From the NCBI RefSeq assembly GCF_900496995.4, contig NC_044006.1, positions 20,234,214 to 20,298,213 of the forward strand: a stretch of 64,000 nucleotides of DNA, in the 5' to 3' direction. The notes under the pieces are model-generated. The model had not been told where the DNA came from, did not search any database, and saw only the letters and a list, made by a program, of their open reading frames with translations. This document shows, in pieces, positions 50,601 to 63,100 of this stretch (positions are counted from its first letter, which is position 1; each line of letters starts with the position of its first letter). Both the position numbers and the translations under genes were made by a program. The DNA comes from Aquila chrysaetos chrysaetos. Its lineage: Eukaryota > Chordata > Aves > Accipitriformes > Accipitridae.

Positions 50601-52017
50601 TTATAAGGTAAAATTTAAGTATTTTATTTCTATAAATAGTGAAAAAAACATAATCTGTTTCTGACTAATATAAAATGTTGGCATCTAGGCTATAACTATG
50701 CTGTTTATAACAACAAAAAGATTGTACCCTCTTAAAGCCAGTCTGAAATGCTAACAATATACATTGGAAAATGAATTTGTGTCAAGAGCAAAAAGTCATC
50801 TTCTTAAAGCTTGTGAAACTTTTCTTATAGCAAAGTTTCTGGGAAAGCAAATTTCTCATGCCTGTCTCAGGAATATTAGGTGGGTGTACAATTTTAACTA
50901 TTTAAATGCTTCTAAGATCATGCATTTTAAAAGGGAGTGAAGAGAAAGGTTTATATCAGTCTTGGACACACTCCAATGGCCTTCTAAAGATGCTTTGCCT
51001 GATGCTTCATAAATAAGAAGTTTCTCTGAAAATGTTTTGCAGTTGCAGTCTATCATTCTACAGATGAGCGCAACAGAATTAAGAATCGCCGATTAAAACA
51101 AGTTTACTGATTTCAAACTTCAAAGGAATCAGAAGGAGAAGACACTGCTTTTTTAAAAGGCCATTTTTCAGCTCTTTGTTCTTTTGAAACTCTTTGTAAG
51201 GTAAGGACAGATTTCATTAGCAAAGTATGCATGTACCCTGCATGCTATCCCCATATACTTGTACCAAAATCTGTATGCAAGCCCAAACAACCGAACAGTC
51301 TGCATTTTGCCTTAAGTCTAAGTAAGAATGCAGCTGTAATGTGGCTATGTTCAACAAGTGCCAATAGGATTTTATCTTTCAGAAGATTGTTCCCAAATTA
51401 ATTTTTAGCTTTTCTTCACTTTTCATAGCAGAGTAGCTCAGGAGAAATTCTGTAGCAAAAAGACTTAGAGCTAAAGCAAGAAGAAATTGAATTTTCATCT
51501 GCAGGTCTTTATTTTCAGTGTGTTCTATGTATCTAGAAACTGAAACTGTTGCTGCATTATGGGTGTCCTGCACCCATCCAGCAACATGCTAAACAGATGG
51601 CTCAGGTGTCTTCATAAAGTACCTACAAATTATAGGTACAACCTCTTCACATTTCAGTATTTTTCCCACCCTCAATTTTAGCTTTATAACAGTAGTGCAG
51701 ATTAAACTTGTATAATTTACAGACAGTGCCTTCGCTATTTCAAATGGCTTAATCTAGAGGCAAATAATAATAATAAAAAATCCTAGAATGCAGTTTAGTA
51801 AATTAAAAACTCACTCATAATTATATAAAATGTGGTTTTAACACTGAGAGGCATGGGTTATTGCTGTCATATACAGTATGACAACACTTATAAGGTTGTA
51901 TACTACATGGGATAACATCATTTCAAACACAGGTCAGTAAAATGTCCCTACATGAATCTGTGACATTCTGTAGTTAACAATAAAGGAAGCAACAAAGAAA
52001 ACATGTGTTTTCAAAAT
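41693..52017. other. Intergenic, nothing recognised; should include 5' parts of the GPR141-like gene
   Basis: Ten kilobases with no identifiable repeat or gene. Three consecutive plus-strand frames at 43160-44103 look like chance. Pyrimidine-rich patches occur near 48170-48310 and 49380-49510. Noncoding 5' exons of the second receptor probably lie here. Confidence 0.45.
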
Positions 52018-52063
52018 TCCCATTTTTCACTTTCAGTAACCTTTGAAAGAGGATCTTAGGAGG
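52018..52063 (+). promoter_or_regulatory. Splice acceptor and 5' UTR of the GPR141-like gene
   Basis: A pyrimidine tract ends in TTTCACTTTCAG at 52036, followed by 27 nt of untranslated sequence before the ATG. This matches the arrangement at GPR141, where a single coding exon is preceded by at least one noncoding exon. The upstream exon was not located. Confidence 0.65.
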
Positions 52064-52927
52064 ATGCCTAACAGCAGTGTAACCCAGCAGAACCATTCCT
52101 CCAACGAGACACTGCTGGACACCTCAGAGAGGCTCCGCACCATTCTTATAGCCCTGTACATCATTGACCTGGCTGGTGGCACCCTCGGGGTCATCATGAT
52201 GTCCCACCAGTTGTTTCAAAGGAGACCACAATCTGTGATGACCGTTATCATCATCAGCCTCCTGGTGCTGCACACCTTTATGCTACTCAGCATCCCCTTC
52301 CGCCTCAGCTATTACATTTTACAGGAATGGAAATTCGGGAGGTTCGCCTGCAAGCTAGCAAGCGCCATCATCTACCTCCACATGTACACCACCTTCATGT
52401 TTTACGTGGCTATCATCATAATACGCCTCTTCCGACTCGAGTTTAGGAAGTGCTACACTACAACTGGGGTGGCTGCTGTCTGGCTGGTGGGAGCGTTGGT
52501 GGTCACTCCCGTTCTTTTCTCGTACTATGGCACCTCTAGGACATACCTCTCCTCAGAATGCTTTCAGTTCCACAAGGAGATACAAGAGGTGCCCATGGTG
52601 ATCATAAACTACTGCTTGGTTGGGATTTTGGTGGCAGTTTGTGCTGTGCTCACTGTAATCCAGTTGTCTGTGATCTTTAGACTGGCTGTGAAATACTGGC
52701 CTGACATCAACTCCCATGTGGAATTCAGGGCTCAGGCAAAGAGTTTCTTCTTCATCTTGGTAACATTAGTGTGCTTTATGCCTCATCATGTATTCAGAGT
52801 ATATTACATCCAAAACTGCCACTTGGATAAGGACCATAAACTACTCCCATACAATGAAATTTTTTTAGCTTTAACAGCAATGTGCTGCTTGGATATGTTG
52901 TGCTTCATAGCAGGAATAGCCCACTGA
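52064..52927 (+). CDS. GPR141-like receptor (GPR141B-type paralogue), tail-less
   Basis: Single-exon coding region of 287 residues, a class A orphan receptor related to GPR141. Approximate membrane segments are 24-48, 56-83, 95-124, 133-155, 178-204, 224-248 and 261-284. C96 and C166 form the conserved disulfide pair. N3, N10 and N14 are N-glycosylation sequons. Features shared with the upstream receptor are H70 in TM2 followed by IPFRL, LHMYTTFMFYV in TM3, FQFHKE in loop 2, HVEFRAQAK before TM6, PYNEIFLALTA before TM7 and a D277-M-L-C-F replacement of NPxxY. IRL (120-122) replaces DRY. The protein stops about four residues after TM7, with no helix 8 or cytoplasmic tail, unlike GPR141. The reading frame is open upstream to 52043, but only a TTG is there; the first ATG, with A at -3, is at 52064. 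Mouse carries a Gpr141b copy; I infer but cannot show that this is its orthologue. Confidence 0.93.
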   Translation: MPNSSVTQQNHSSNETLLDTSERLRTILIALYIIDLAGGTLGVIMMSHQLFQRRPQSVMTVIIISLLVLHTFMLLSIPFRLSYYILQEWKFGRFACKLASAIIYLHMYTTFMFYVAIIIIRLFRLEFRKCYTTTGVAAVWLVGALVVTPVLFSYYGTSRTYLSSECFQFHKEIQEVPMVIINYCLVGILVAVCAVLTVIQLSVIFRLAVKYWPDINSHVEFRAQAKSFFFILVTLVCFMPHHVFRVYYIQNCHLDKDHKLLPYNEIFLALTAMCCLDMLCFIAGIAH

Positions 52928-52982
52928 ACTGTGAACTACCAGGAAATCCAGCTGCAGTGTGTCAATCCCGGCTTTTGGCAGA

Positions 52983-53422
52983 AATAAAACTGTGTCGGGA
53001 CTTTGCTGAGCTAGGGAGACAGCTGAGTTTTCAGCATGGCTGTACTGGTCTGTAGCATTATCTGGCTAGTAAGATCCATCTTTCAGAAGCTACTGGTTTT
53101 TGTCTTCTCTCTTGAAGGCAGACACATGAGTCTTACTCTAGTCTTTGACCTAAGAGTCATGCCCTGAAGCTTCATTAAGATTTTCCTCAGCTGTCCCTCT
53201 CTAACAATTACAACACAAGTATCCATTCCTTTCTATATTTTTCCTTAAAGTGTCTCAGTAACAACAACACACTGTGGCCAATAAGTTGTCCATTCTGAAG
53301 GTCTAACAAGTTCTTCTGGCAATTGTGATACTGAAGGGAAGAGAGGGAAGAAAGAAATTCCTTTACAGGTTTTTTGTGCTAGTGATGTTAGATAGCAGGG
53401 ACATGAACTCTATGCAAATAAA
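52983..53422 (+). promoter_or_regulatory. Candidate polyadenylation signals of the GPR141-like gene
   Basis: AATAAA occurs at 52983-52988, only 56 nt after the stop, and again at 53417-53422. The first would give an unusually short 3' UTR. The choice between them cannot be made from sequence alone. Confidence 0.4.
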
Positions 53423-55476
53423 AAGTATTCAAGGCATGAAACAGAGTGTGAATGAAATATTGTAGTAGCATATTTCAGCACAATCCTTCTTTTCTTCACT
53501 TATACAAAGTGTATATTAAATTAAATTATATGAAAACACTTATTATTCTCACAACTTTACCTTTACTTGCTTCACTGCAAAACCACAAGCAGCTCACCGA
53601 ACTGTGGTAATTATACATTTAGACTGAGTGAAAGTGGAACAGGCCACAGGTTTCAAACCTTCTGCCTTATGTCACTCTCCCTTCAGGACTGGATCTGTGG
53701 CTGTTATCCCTTAGGTCCATTATAGCCAAAGAAATTCAAGTTACTGTGGTCCCATAACTGGTTCTGGAATTCAAATACAGGGGTCTGGTCCTTTACTGAA
53801 GGATCAGCTGCTCTCTAGGAGAGGGAAATATTTTATCAGCCTTCCAAAAACCTTTGATGTCTGGTCATTTTCAGTTGCCTGTTGATTTATTATCAGATGC
53901 CATATTTTTTCCATTTGCACATGTAACAAAGCAAAACTAGAACAAACTAACTGAACTTGCTCAATCAGTTCACCATATGCTCATGTATGTGTATACAAAC
54001 TTGTGCTGGAGTATATGTATTTTCTCCATTAGACGGATTATATTCTTTGGGAAGCACATCCATTCTGGGAATCTATGCATTATCTTCATTATGTAAAAGC
54101 TCTTTTTCAAGATTGCATTCTGCCTGTTCTGCTCAGTGCAGAGGGTCTCTAACCCTTCTGCTGAAGGTCTTGCTGTCACTTGCTGCATCTCAACAGCTTG
54201 AGGCCAGATTTCTCCCACCCCAGACTCCCATGAATCACACAAGGCTATGCTTCCTCCTTCACAGCCCCATAAGTTGCCATCATTTTTAGTCTGGCAATCT
54301 TTGCAACAGAAGTGCTATGATCCCTGGATTCAAACAGGTCAAAAGTTGATTTGAGAGGGTTAAAAAGTTACACCTATAAAGTAATGCTAGTGATGCTTCA
54401 GACTGATGACATTTCTTTGAACGAAAGAGCTTATGCCTGCTTTGTCAATTCTGAATAAATGTTTTTGCCTTTACATTTCCATAAAAAAACTTTGTTGAAA
54501 ACTCCTGATGGTTCCAGGATCCTTTCTGCCTCTTTTAAAAAGTGGAAGGTGTCTAGGGGACCAGCAGCAAGTCCTGAAGTCCTCTGAAAATCCTGCCCTT
54601 ATGGCTTCCTCTAGTGTTACCAAGTCCACTCCTGTTCATACAATACAGTCTGCTCAGCCCATGATTTTCAAAGATGGCAGCTGGAGGTACAATACAATAC
54701 AGCAGAGATGAAATGCAAAGGGACAAACTGTAAAATGGGTGAATAGTTCACAAACCAGCAGCTTGTCAAATCCTTCTCCAGGCTGGATGCAGCATACTTA
54801 GCTGGTAAGGGGGTCCATCAGGGTCCTTCAAGGTGAAAAAGCTTAAATAAAGCTCTGGTACTTCAGGAGAGTTTTGAGGGTAACAAGGCAAGAGGCAGGG
54901 CCTGCAGAGAAGATGTTTGCACCTCTGCTGCCAGAAAGAGCTGGGGTAAGTCAGATCTACCAAAGTCTTTAGGAAAACTGGCAAAGCTGTAGGTGGGGCA
55001 ACAAGTATATTGTTTTTCCCTTCTGGTTACTGGACTCCTGTAGCTAAATAAAAAACCTGTTACTTGAAGAAGCGTCCTGTATCACTGCCTATTCTCACTG
55101 ACCACTGTTTCCAAGATGACTTACAAGGCAAAAATCAGAGTCATCTGGTGTTGCTTGTGAGTCTGCTGATAATCTAGCAGTCCAGCATAATGGCATGCAA
55201 GTTTGGGAGAGGAAAAGGGAAATTACATGCATGTCTTCAGCTATGGTAACAAATCATGCATCAGTGGCCTTGCCCTTCGCTTTTGCCCAACATTTTTTAC
55301 CTGTGCTTAGCTGTGTACCTTGCTGAAATAACCCTGGCCCACTGACTTGACTTCCTGGCGCGATGCTGAAGCTGTGTGGCCCTTCACAGTTGTCTGGTAA
55401 CTGCTGACTGTTGGCTGTCACTGGATGTGCTCTGCTTGCCTTGCTTGGGTACCACAGGATTGCACACTAGCTACAC
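53423..55476. other. Downstream of the GPR141-like gene, nothing recognised
   Basis: Short frames only. No repeat was identified before the LTR at 55477. Confidence 0.5.
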
Positions 55477-56013
55477 TGGGTCCAGCTGGGACGGAGTCAA
55501 CTTTCTTCATAGCAGTCTGTACGGTGCTGTGTTCTGGATTTGTGGCTAAAACAGTGCTAATAACACACAGTGTTTTGACTACTGCTTCATGCTTGCACAG
55601 CATCAAGGCTTTCTCTCACTCCCACTCTGCCCTGCAGTGAGTAGGTTGAGGGTGGGCAAGACATTCAGAGGGGGCACAGGCAGGACAACTCACCTGAGCC
55701 CAAAGGATATTCTGTACCGTGTGACGTTGTGCTCAGCAATGCAAACTGAGGTAGAAGAAGAAGGGAGGGGATTGACTTCTTTGGTGGTGATTGCTCATGG
55801 ACTGGCTGGGCCTTGATGTCCTTGTGGGAGACGAATTATTTCCTGCTTGTGGTTTGCTTTTCTCTCTTTCCTTCACCTATTAAACTGTCTGTGTCTCAAC
55901 TCACAAATTTTGCTTCTGTTCTTCCTATTCTCTGCCCCGTCCTGCTGGGGGTGGAGGGACTGAGAGAGCAGTTGTGTGGGTGCTCAGCTGCTGGCCGAGA
56001 TCAGCCCACCACA
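55477..56013 (+). mobile_element. Solo LTR of the same superfamily, plus orientation
   Basis: A 537-bp element starts TGGGTCCAGCTGGGACGGAG and ends CAGCCCACCACA. The order of blocks matches the LTR at 41150: AAAACAGTGCTAATAACACA, GGGTGGGCAAGA, GGATATTCTGTACCGT, CTATTAAACTGTCTGTGTC and the terminal GCTGGCCGAGATCAGCC. ATTAAA is at 55879-55884. No matching target duplication is visible (TACAC versus CACTG). It lies 2.5 kb downstream of the GPR141-like gene. Confidence 0.82.
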
Positions 56014-59000
56014 CACTGCTTGTCGGTGAGACCCCTGCCCCTCCATTGCCAGAAAATTGGGTGTAGCCAAATTTTGTGTCCATGGTGCTTCTTCCTTGCA
56101 GCCACAGCCAAACAACCTTTATTATTAACCATTGCAATGAGGGAAAGTGAAGCGCAGCTTGTGCTTCAGCTTCTTCTCACAGTTATTAAAAACTACAACA
56201 GTTTTTCCACCAAGGCTTCAGGTAGAACTTCATTCTAGTGCTTGCAGTACCATCCAGATTGTACCTTATCCCCATGCCTGCTTCCACCCAACAGTGACTT
56301 TCTTTAACCCTATCCATGAACCACACTCCTCTCTGCCGCTTGGCCCTCACCACTGATTTATGGCTTTCCTGCATTTTAATCTAAGCTCCTTTTTCTTTTT
56401 TTAATGCTTGACCATTTTCTCTGTACCTTCTCTCACTGGCTAGGGCTCAGTCATATGAGGTCAAACTGCTCACTGGTTTCGGTATGGTCCTCTTAATTCA
56501 GAGGATAATGGATTCAGCATTGATTCCAGTGTTATTACACCTAAGACTCACATTAAAGTGATAAAGATAAGCTGTATTCAATACCCAGTCCCCCACTGAG
56601 ATCTGGAAGCACTCTAAAACTGGTTAAAATAGAAATTTATCACTCTCCAGGAGGATAATCTGAAAAGTAAATTCTGAGCTCTGATTGTAGGGTACTATTC
56701 TTACTATGAATTATGTAATGACACATCCCCTGGAAAACAGTTAAAAATGATTGGTTTGAATGCCATTTGCATGATTCAAGTAATTCTGGAGATAATTATA
56801 CACATTAGTAATTGTTTTCAGGTTAACTGAATATGTAAAATTGTAAACCATTTAGTCATCCCATTAATTTTTAATGCCATCAAATGAACACTGGGAAAAT
56901 CCCCAGACATTCTGAAGGAAAGAATATCAAACTGCTAAATGTATCTTCTGTTGTTGTTCTCTGCATGAAGTTCCCTGTAAAAAGAGCAGGCAAACAAAAC
57001 AAAACCAAAATCCCATTTGTACACTGACTTCCTAAGTTAGTTTGAGAACAGAAAGCTATAGGCGGAGCAAGAGGATTCTTACCATCAAAAACTAGTGTGC
57101 TCACTGCTGTCACAACTACAGTGTTACTTATAGGTAGCCTGTTTCTACCTAACCCAGGCATATCCTTTTAAACAGTGCTGAGGGTGATGTGAGCCCATTC
57201 ACAGGCAAACTGCACAAGGGGCATGTCTTTTTTTCATTCATATCTGCTAGTATCCGGAACAGCAATGCATAAATGGAAAAAAGTCTCCATTTCCTTCTGA
57301 CGCATCTGTTCCTTCTGCCTGCTTATAGAGAAAGGTCATATTGATGATGCTGTCCAGTGGACATGCCCCTCACTGTAAGCAAACAGAAGGAACAGATACA
57401 TTAGGAGGAAACAAAGGCACACTCCCTCTTTTTTTTTTTTCCCCCACTCAAGCACTGACATCCTAAGCACTAACAGATTTTGGTGGGGAAAAAGAAAGGA
57501 TGATTAAGTAATGCTATTTGCCTCAGATGGCTCAAGCTTCCCAATCCGTACATAGCAGGAAGTTCATTACAATTTACAATCCCCATTCTCCTGTCGGCAA
57601 CAGTTAAAGATCATTTCCTTTGCAGTTACAGAAATATGAACTAAAGAAAGTGATCTGTAAGAGGTCATGGGGAGAATGGTGTGGGGATGGCACACTTAGA
57701 GAGTGTGCGTGGGGTACGGACAGACCAACATTGTCTCCATGAATAATGAAATTGTTCACTTCACGTACTCTGCCCAGAATTCAGGGTTAAAGCTGTAATA
57801 TGTCTTGTATTTTCAGTTTGAGTCTGAATCCCTTGTCCTGGCTATCCAGATGCCCTGAGTTTCAGGCTGGCTCTTTGCGATAAAGGGGTCAGTCCCCAAG
57901 CCTAAGATTCACATGCATCAGGGTGTCCTTGTTCTGAACAGCTGTTTTCACAACTGTCTCTTTATTTTTTCTGTTGCAATCCTAAACTTAAAAACACACT
58001 ACAGTTCCTGCCTTTTATCATATACACTCTGGTTTGGGGTTTTAAGTGCCACCACGCACCACGGAGCGGCTATCTGGCATACAGAGCAGAACCACATGTG
58101 GGTAAACTTATGAAAGGAGATTTGTGTTGAAAATTACTTTATCTGCAAGTGCATGGATGAAAACATTGCAGAAGAGCTACAGGAGGGCAGTGTTTATAGC
58201 AATGATTATTATAGAGAGAACAAATATCAGACAAAACTAAACTCACAGAAAAAGGAAAAAAAGAATTTAAAAAAAAAAGGGCAAAGATACGAATGGCCAG
58301 CAAAACCCACAATTTCTTCATGTCTTCTTTACTACACTGTTTTCAGCTGTTGGTGAGGAGCCACATACTGAATCTGTGGTAAGTCATGACCATCTGTTGT
58401 CACACAAAGGGTATGACATAAATTGTACAGAGATATTTTGTTAATCAGCTGACAATTTTGTGACCAGACTGACAATCTAAGGGCAGGAGCCATAGATCAG
58501 GAGGAAGATGCTGACACTGTACAGGATGAAAGAGCTGCATCACCGAAACCATACAATGCAATGGCAAGTTAATAGCAAAAAATGTAATTTCTAAATGCCA
58601 TCATTGATGAGTGTAATTGCTTACGGTCATCTACTCCCTGTCATTATCTTAACAGAACAACAGACAAGGCAAGGAGCTGCCAGTGAACTGCTTCACCTAT
58701 CCCTCAGTTGTAAGAAGATTTCTTGTGTTGAGCAGATAGAGAATACAAACTTTCAGGAGTTCAAGGGAAGAAAGAGAAAAAGTCTGACCACTCAAAATAA
58801 GGTGTACTGAGCAAACCCATTTCTGAATCTTTAGACTCCACAGCTTCTACCTGGACTCTTGAAAGAGTTCATGTTTTGATCTACCCAGTGTGCTCCCAAC
58901 CAGTCTCAGGAACTTCTCTCCAAAAGGATGTGAAGTCCTCAGCAAATACGTTCATTGTGCACGCAGTGAAATCAGCTCCTTGGTAGCCTTGTTCTTCCTT

Positions 59001-60083
59001 GTGCTTCTTAGCTGTCTCTCCTCACTTTAGACCCTCAAGCGTACCCCTCATGTCCCAGTTTCTGACCTGCTTGGGACTGAGATGGCATCCCCACCTGCAG
59101 AGGCTCTTCTGCTTCAAGTAGATGTATATGAACATTTATGGAAAACCACACAGGAGCACTGAGGTACACGTAGAAGCTTACAAGCCGGTGAATGTCGCTT
59201 GGGAAGCACCAGACTTGCACACAGCAGAAGAGGGGGAAAGTTGGGCTCCAGATGAAGTAATTTTCTCTCTGCCAAGAAAAGTCGTGGTGGTGGTTCTCAG
59301 TGCTCTGCCTTTGTGCTAACAAGAAAGTAGCTACCTGCTTTTAGGTCCTGGCAAGCAAGGATGGAGATGATTAATGTTTCAGAGGAAAGAAGGCTGCAGG
59401 AGACAGACTAGAAGGCATTTGCCTTGCATGCTGATTCTTCCATTCATGATTTCTCTTGAATACTTGGCAAGGATGATCTGTGTTACCCAAGACATGCTAT
59501 CATTGCATAAAGCACCATGTAAGTTCTAATACTCCATGGTAATAAATTGCATTAATCTATCTAACAAGAAAATAAAACCCCACTATGATAAGGTAGAGCC
59601 TTTATATGATATTAAACAATAGCATAAAAATACATGCTGCTTTCATTTCATACTCTGCTTGGCAGAAGTATCATATGCTAAGTAAATCCAGTGACACATC
59701 TTCTGTCAGTATGCCACTAATGTTTACTCAAAGATATGATAAACAATCCTTCAGCCACCTTTTTTAATAAAACCTCTTCCTATACCAATTCTTCTTCTTT
59801 CATCTTCATATCCTCTCTCTGTGGAAACCCCCTCTAAAATTTTGCAATATGAAACCCAGCACATTCATGTAAAAAGGCTACCCACTGGAAAAAAAAACTT
59901 CCTCTCCCCAAAATTACAGAAGTAACTGGAAATAAAGGGGAATCTTCACAAGCTCCATGCTTTATTTTCTCCCTGGCACTGTCATACAGCCTTCTTTCCC
60001 AAAGCTTAACATAACCAGGTGACTGCCTGTGTATCGTGGAGGGAGCAAATGAAGAAACAAATTCAGGAAGGGGCTTTTCCGCA
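56014..60083. other. Intergenic, only the inverted repeat recognised
   Basis: No coding frame of interest. The inverted repeat at 57290-57411 is the one structured element noticed. A short T/C homopolymer patch lies at 57426-57446. Confidence 0.5.
57290..57411. repeat. Imperfect inverted repeat (39-bp arms, 44-bp loop)
   Basis: The arms 57290-57328 and 57373-57411 share the core CATCTGTTCCTTCTG and its complement CAGAAGGAACAGATA. I count 32 matches in 39 positions. All seven mismatches are transitions, so transcripts of either strand would replace several of them by G-U pairs. Weak pairing continues a little into the loop. It could be a MITE relic, a structured RNA or a chance local duplication-inversion. 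Confidence 0.55.
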
Positions 60084-60164
60084 ATGAGGAACACCAAGAT
60101 GACTCATCTGCTGCTCCTGGTGTCTCTCGCACTGTCCTCTGGCTCTGCTGTGAAAGCACAAAAT
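60084..60164 (+). CDS. Putative first coding exon of an unassigned secreted protein
   Basis: An ATG at 60084, or a second one at 60099, opens 27 or 22 codons. They encode a short polar start, a hydrophobic core (LLLLVSLAL), small residues (SSGSA) and a plausible signal-peptidase site near VKA-QN. The frame runs into AAAAT|GTAAGT, a near-consensus splice donor, in phase 0. This is the classic form of a signal-peptide exon. The sequence continues in frame past the donor only to nearby stops. I do not recognise the protein. The next conserved gene expected here in mammals, NME8, is not secreted, so this is either a lineage-specific gene or a chance look-alike. No unambiguous second exon was found; see the candidates at 63604-63921. 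Confidence 0.4.
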
Positions 60165-63100
60165 GTAAGTGCACAGGCTGGTGGAGCCTGTCCTGTAAAC
60201 AGCCTGTGCAAGAGAAGTCACCAGGCACTCTCCTGCTTTAGCTCTGCTGCTACCCTCTACAGTTACCATAAAACCATTTCTATCTGTAAAAAGGCACTTT
60301 TCCTAATTACAAATAATCTTTCCTCTTAACCCCTAGAACTCTTCAAAGGAGAAATACATTTTCAGACAAACGGTTCTTGAAAGCTGCCAGTCTTTTTTAT
60401 CTCAAACTTCCCCTTTCCCTTGAAATTTTACTCTCTAACTCCCTGAGAAGAGTAACATTAGCAAAAGTTACTACTGGATTAATTATAACTTTCTAAAATT
60501 TTAGGCAACACATAAGCTGATGAACAAAATATCGCTGTACAATTTATGTCACACTTTTTGCGTGACAACAGATGGTCACAGCTTACGACTTACCATGCAT
60601 TTAGTGTGTGGCTCCTCAGCAATAGCTGAATGAAGAGCTCTTTGTAAGTAGTTCTTAATCCCCTTTAAGGAAGGAGCAGTTTGGTATCATACGGTGCATG
60701 GTTCATCTCCTCATTGCCTGTTTTCTTTTCATCTGTTTAGTGAAATACTGGTTTTATGTTTGTGGGTGGGAAAACTCACTGAGCACGAGAAAGTTCAGTG
60801 TAATTTTTCCAGATTTCTAGACTTGAGCTAGTCTGTTACTGATGACCCTAATGCTTAACTTATTTGACTTGTTGCCAGCCAAGTTCTAGCATCAGGAGGC
60901 TAGAAAGTATAAGGTTTGAGAACCACTGACTTAAACCAAAGTTATGCTGCGATTACAATCACTTTCCAGAAGCTTTAAACAGCTTTAAAGCTTATTTAGG
61001 TAAAAAAACCCTCTCACCAAGCCTGGTGTCTGCCCACAGCAGGGGCATCTGCAGTTTAAGGTTCCCACCATACAACCACCTCACCTTGATAACCTCATTC
61101 ACCTGCATTGTATACCTGGAATAGACACAGCCCTCTGATTCATGAGACAATCTTTGTGCCAAAGCAGGGGCTTTTTGTTGAAATATCTAAGCAGTGTTAA
61201 TGGCGGCTTCCTCTGACAGCACACACTGTATAAATATCAGAATCATTTACGAAATAATCTCACAACAGCAGTATCTGCATGTGAAGCATTAGAGCAAGAT
61301 TAGAACCATGTAGCGGAAACAAAGGAACTCTGAGAAGTCTGCAGAACTGAGACAACAACAACAAAATCTTAGGATTTAAAAAACAGTAATAGCTCAATTG
61401 CAAAACTCAAGCCATTATAAGTCAAGACAAAACAATGCAAGGGAGAATGGGAGAAGAAGGACATGTGTAACTCATAATGATTTGCTTATTTATTATTTAA
61501 AATTACAAAGAAGTTAAGAGAGTGTAAAAGAGAAATAGATAAAAAGACAAAGAAACAAAAGAGGCAGCTCAAAAAGATGTCTGGAGTAAGCTAACAAAAT
61601 TTGATGGGTCAAAGAAAAACAACCATTGCTGGCTGATAAACAGAGGTGGCTGAAATAAGCAGGAACACAAAGCAATGGTGAAGGTGAACTGCTAGGGAAA
61701 AATGAAAGGCATTTTTAGGAGAGTCTTAGTAGACCAAACCCACAGATTGCACTTGCAGAAGTTGAATTGCTCTCTGAAGTCACCCCAAATCAGAATATCT
61801 CTATAATTGAGTATAACAATATCCAATTCCGTTAGTTTTCTTCTAGAATTATTCTTTTACTACTGCTCACAGAGCTTGAAAAGGAATTCAGTTAAAAAGA
61901 AATGCTCTTCTGTCATTATCAGACAGAATAAAATCTGTTTAATCAGATCCTGTCTGATCAGATAGAATAATAGTCTAATAAGAAAGCAATACATCCTCTA
62001 CACCTATTTCTGCAGTGGCTAGCTCCTCATAGAATAGCTCCTGTGAAAAAGCTCTCAGCTCACCTCTGTTCCTGCACACCCACACTGCGTGAGCCAGTGA
62101 GACTCGGATCAAAGCATCCTGGCTTTCCTACCAGCAGGTAACAGGCTGTCAGCCACCCGACTGTCTCCTCATGCCAACATTTCCCTGAGCTGCTGCCATC
62201 AGAGAAGGCTACAGCTGAAGTGTCATGGAGGCACTTCCACCCCAGTGGGGCACAGCGATGTGCCCCGGATGCCTCTGCCTGGGGCATCACGGTACAGGAG
62301 TAATGTGAGGAGCCAGGGAGGGGTAAGGGCCTTGGATGTCGTCTGACCAAAACAAAAGTCATCTAATAAGCACAGGTTCTGCCAGTCAGCAGGCTGTAAA
62401 GCCACAATCCTTGGACTTTAGAAACACTCTTCTAGCACATCTCTAGGTAAGCTAGAGCTTTCTGTTTTCTGCTGAGTTTATAAGTTAGAAGAGAGTCCTC
62501 AGGGTTTCCCACCTATAAAATCTACACAAAACTGCAACCCAGCAATTTTGTATCATCAGCTCCTCCTCCTCCTCCTCCTCCTCCTGCAAAACCAGAAAAG
62601 GATATCCACTATTGCTTGCTGCTAAGCATAAACCCTAGCCTTTGTTTTCTGGTGAGTAATGTCCTTGCACTAGGAGCATTTCACGAGGTGCTGCCAGCTG
62701 GCCAGTGGAACATGGCTGGGCACTTGTTCCTGGGAAGGAGGGCGGTGGAATATGAGTTTATAAGCAGCTAGCAGAACCAACAAAATACACTTTCAGAGAG
62801 TTAAATGAGATGGATGCTAGCCGATCAGAAAAATAATTATGTGAATGCATATTAAAAAAATATGGTAAGACTTCAAGCAGTCAAAACATACCATTAATCC
62901 ACCTGGTACCCCGAGAAACCCTTTCTACACAGATTTAGAACAGGCACTGGTGAAATATCTCAAATAGACCCAACAATGACACAAGGACGCAGTTTTGCAA
63001 TCATTAAACAACTGTGTTAGTTGCTCTGTGGTATGCTTCTTGAAACCTGTATAAACTTTCAGAGGAAAGAACTCATTAACCTCTGCACGGAGGTGTAATT

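Noticed and set aside
52043..52063. Upstream extension of the GPR141-like frame
   Set aside because: The frame is open but begins at TTG. The first ATG, with a good context, is at 52064.
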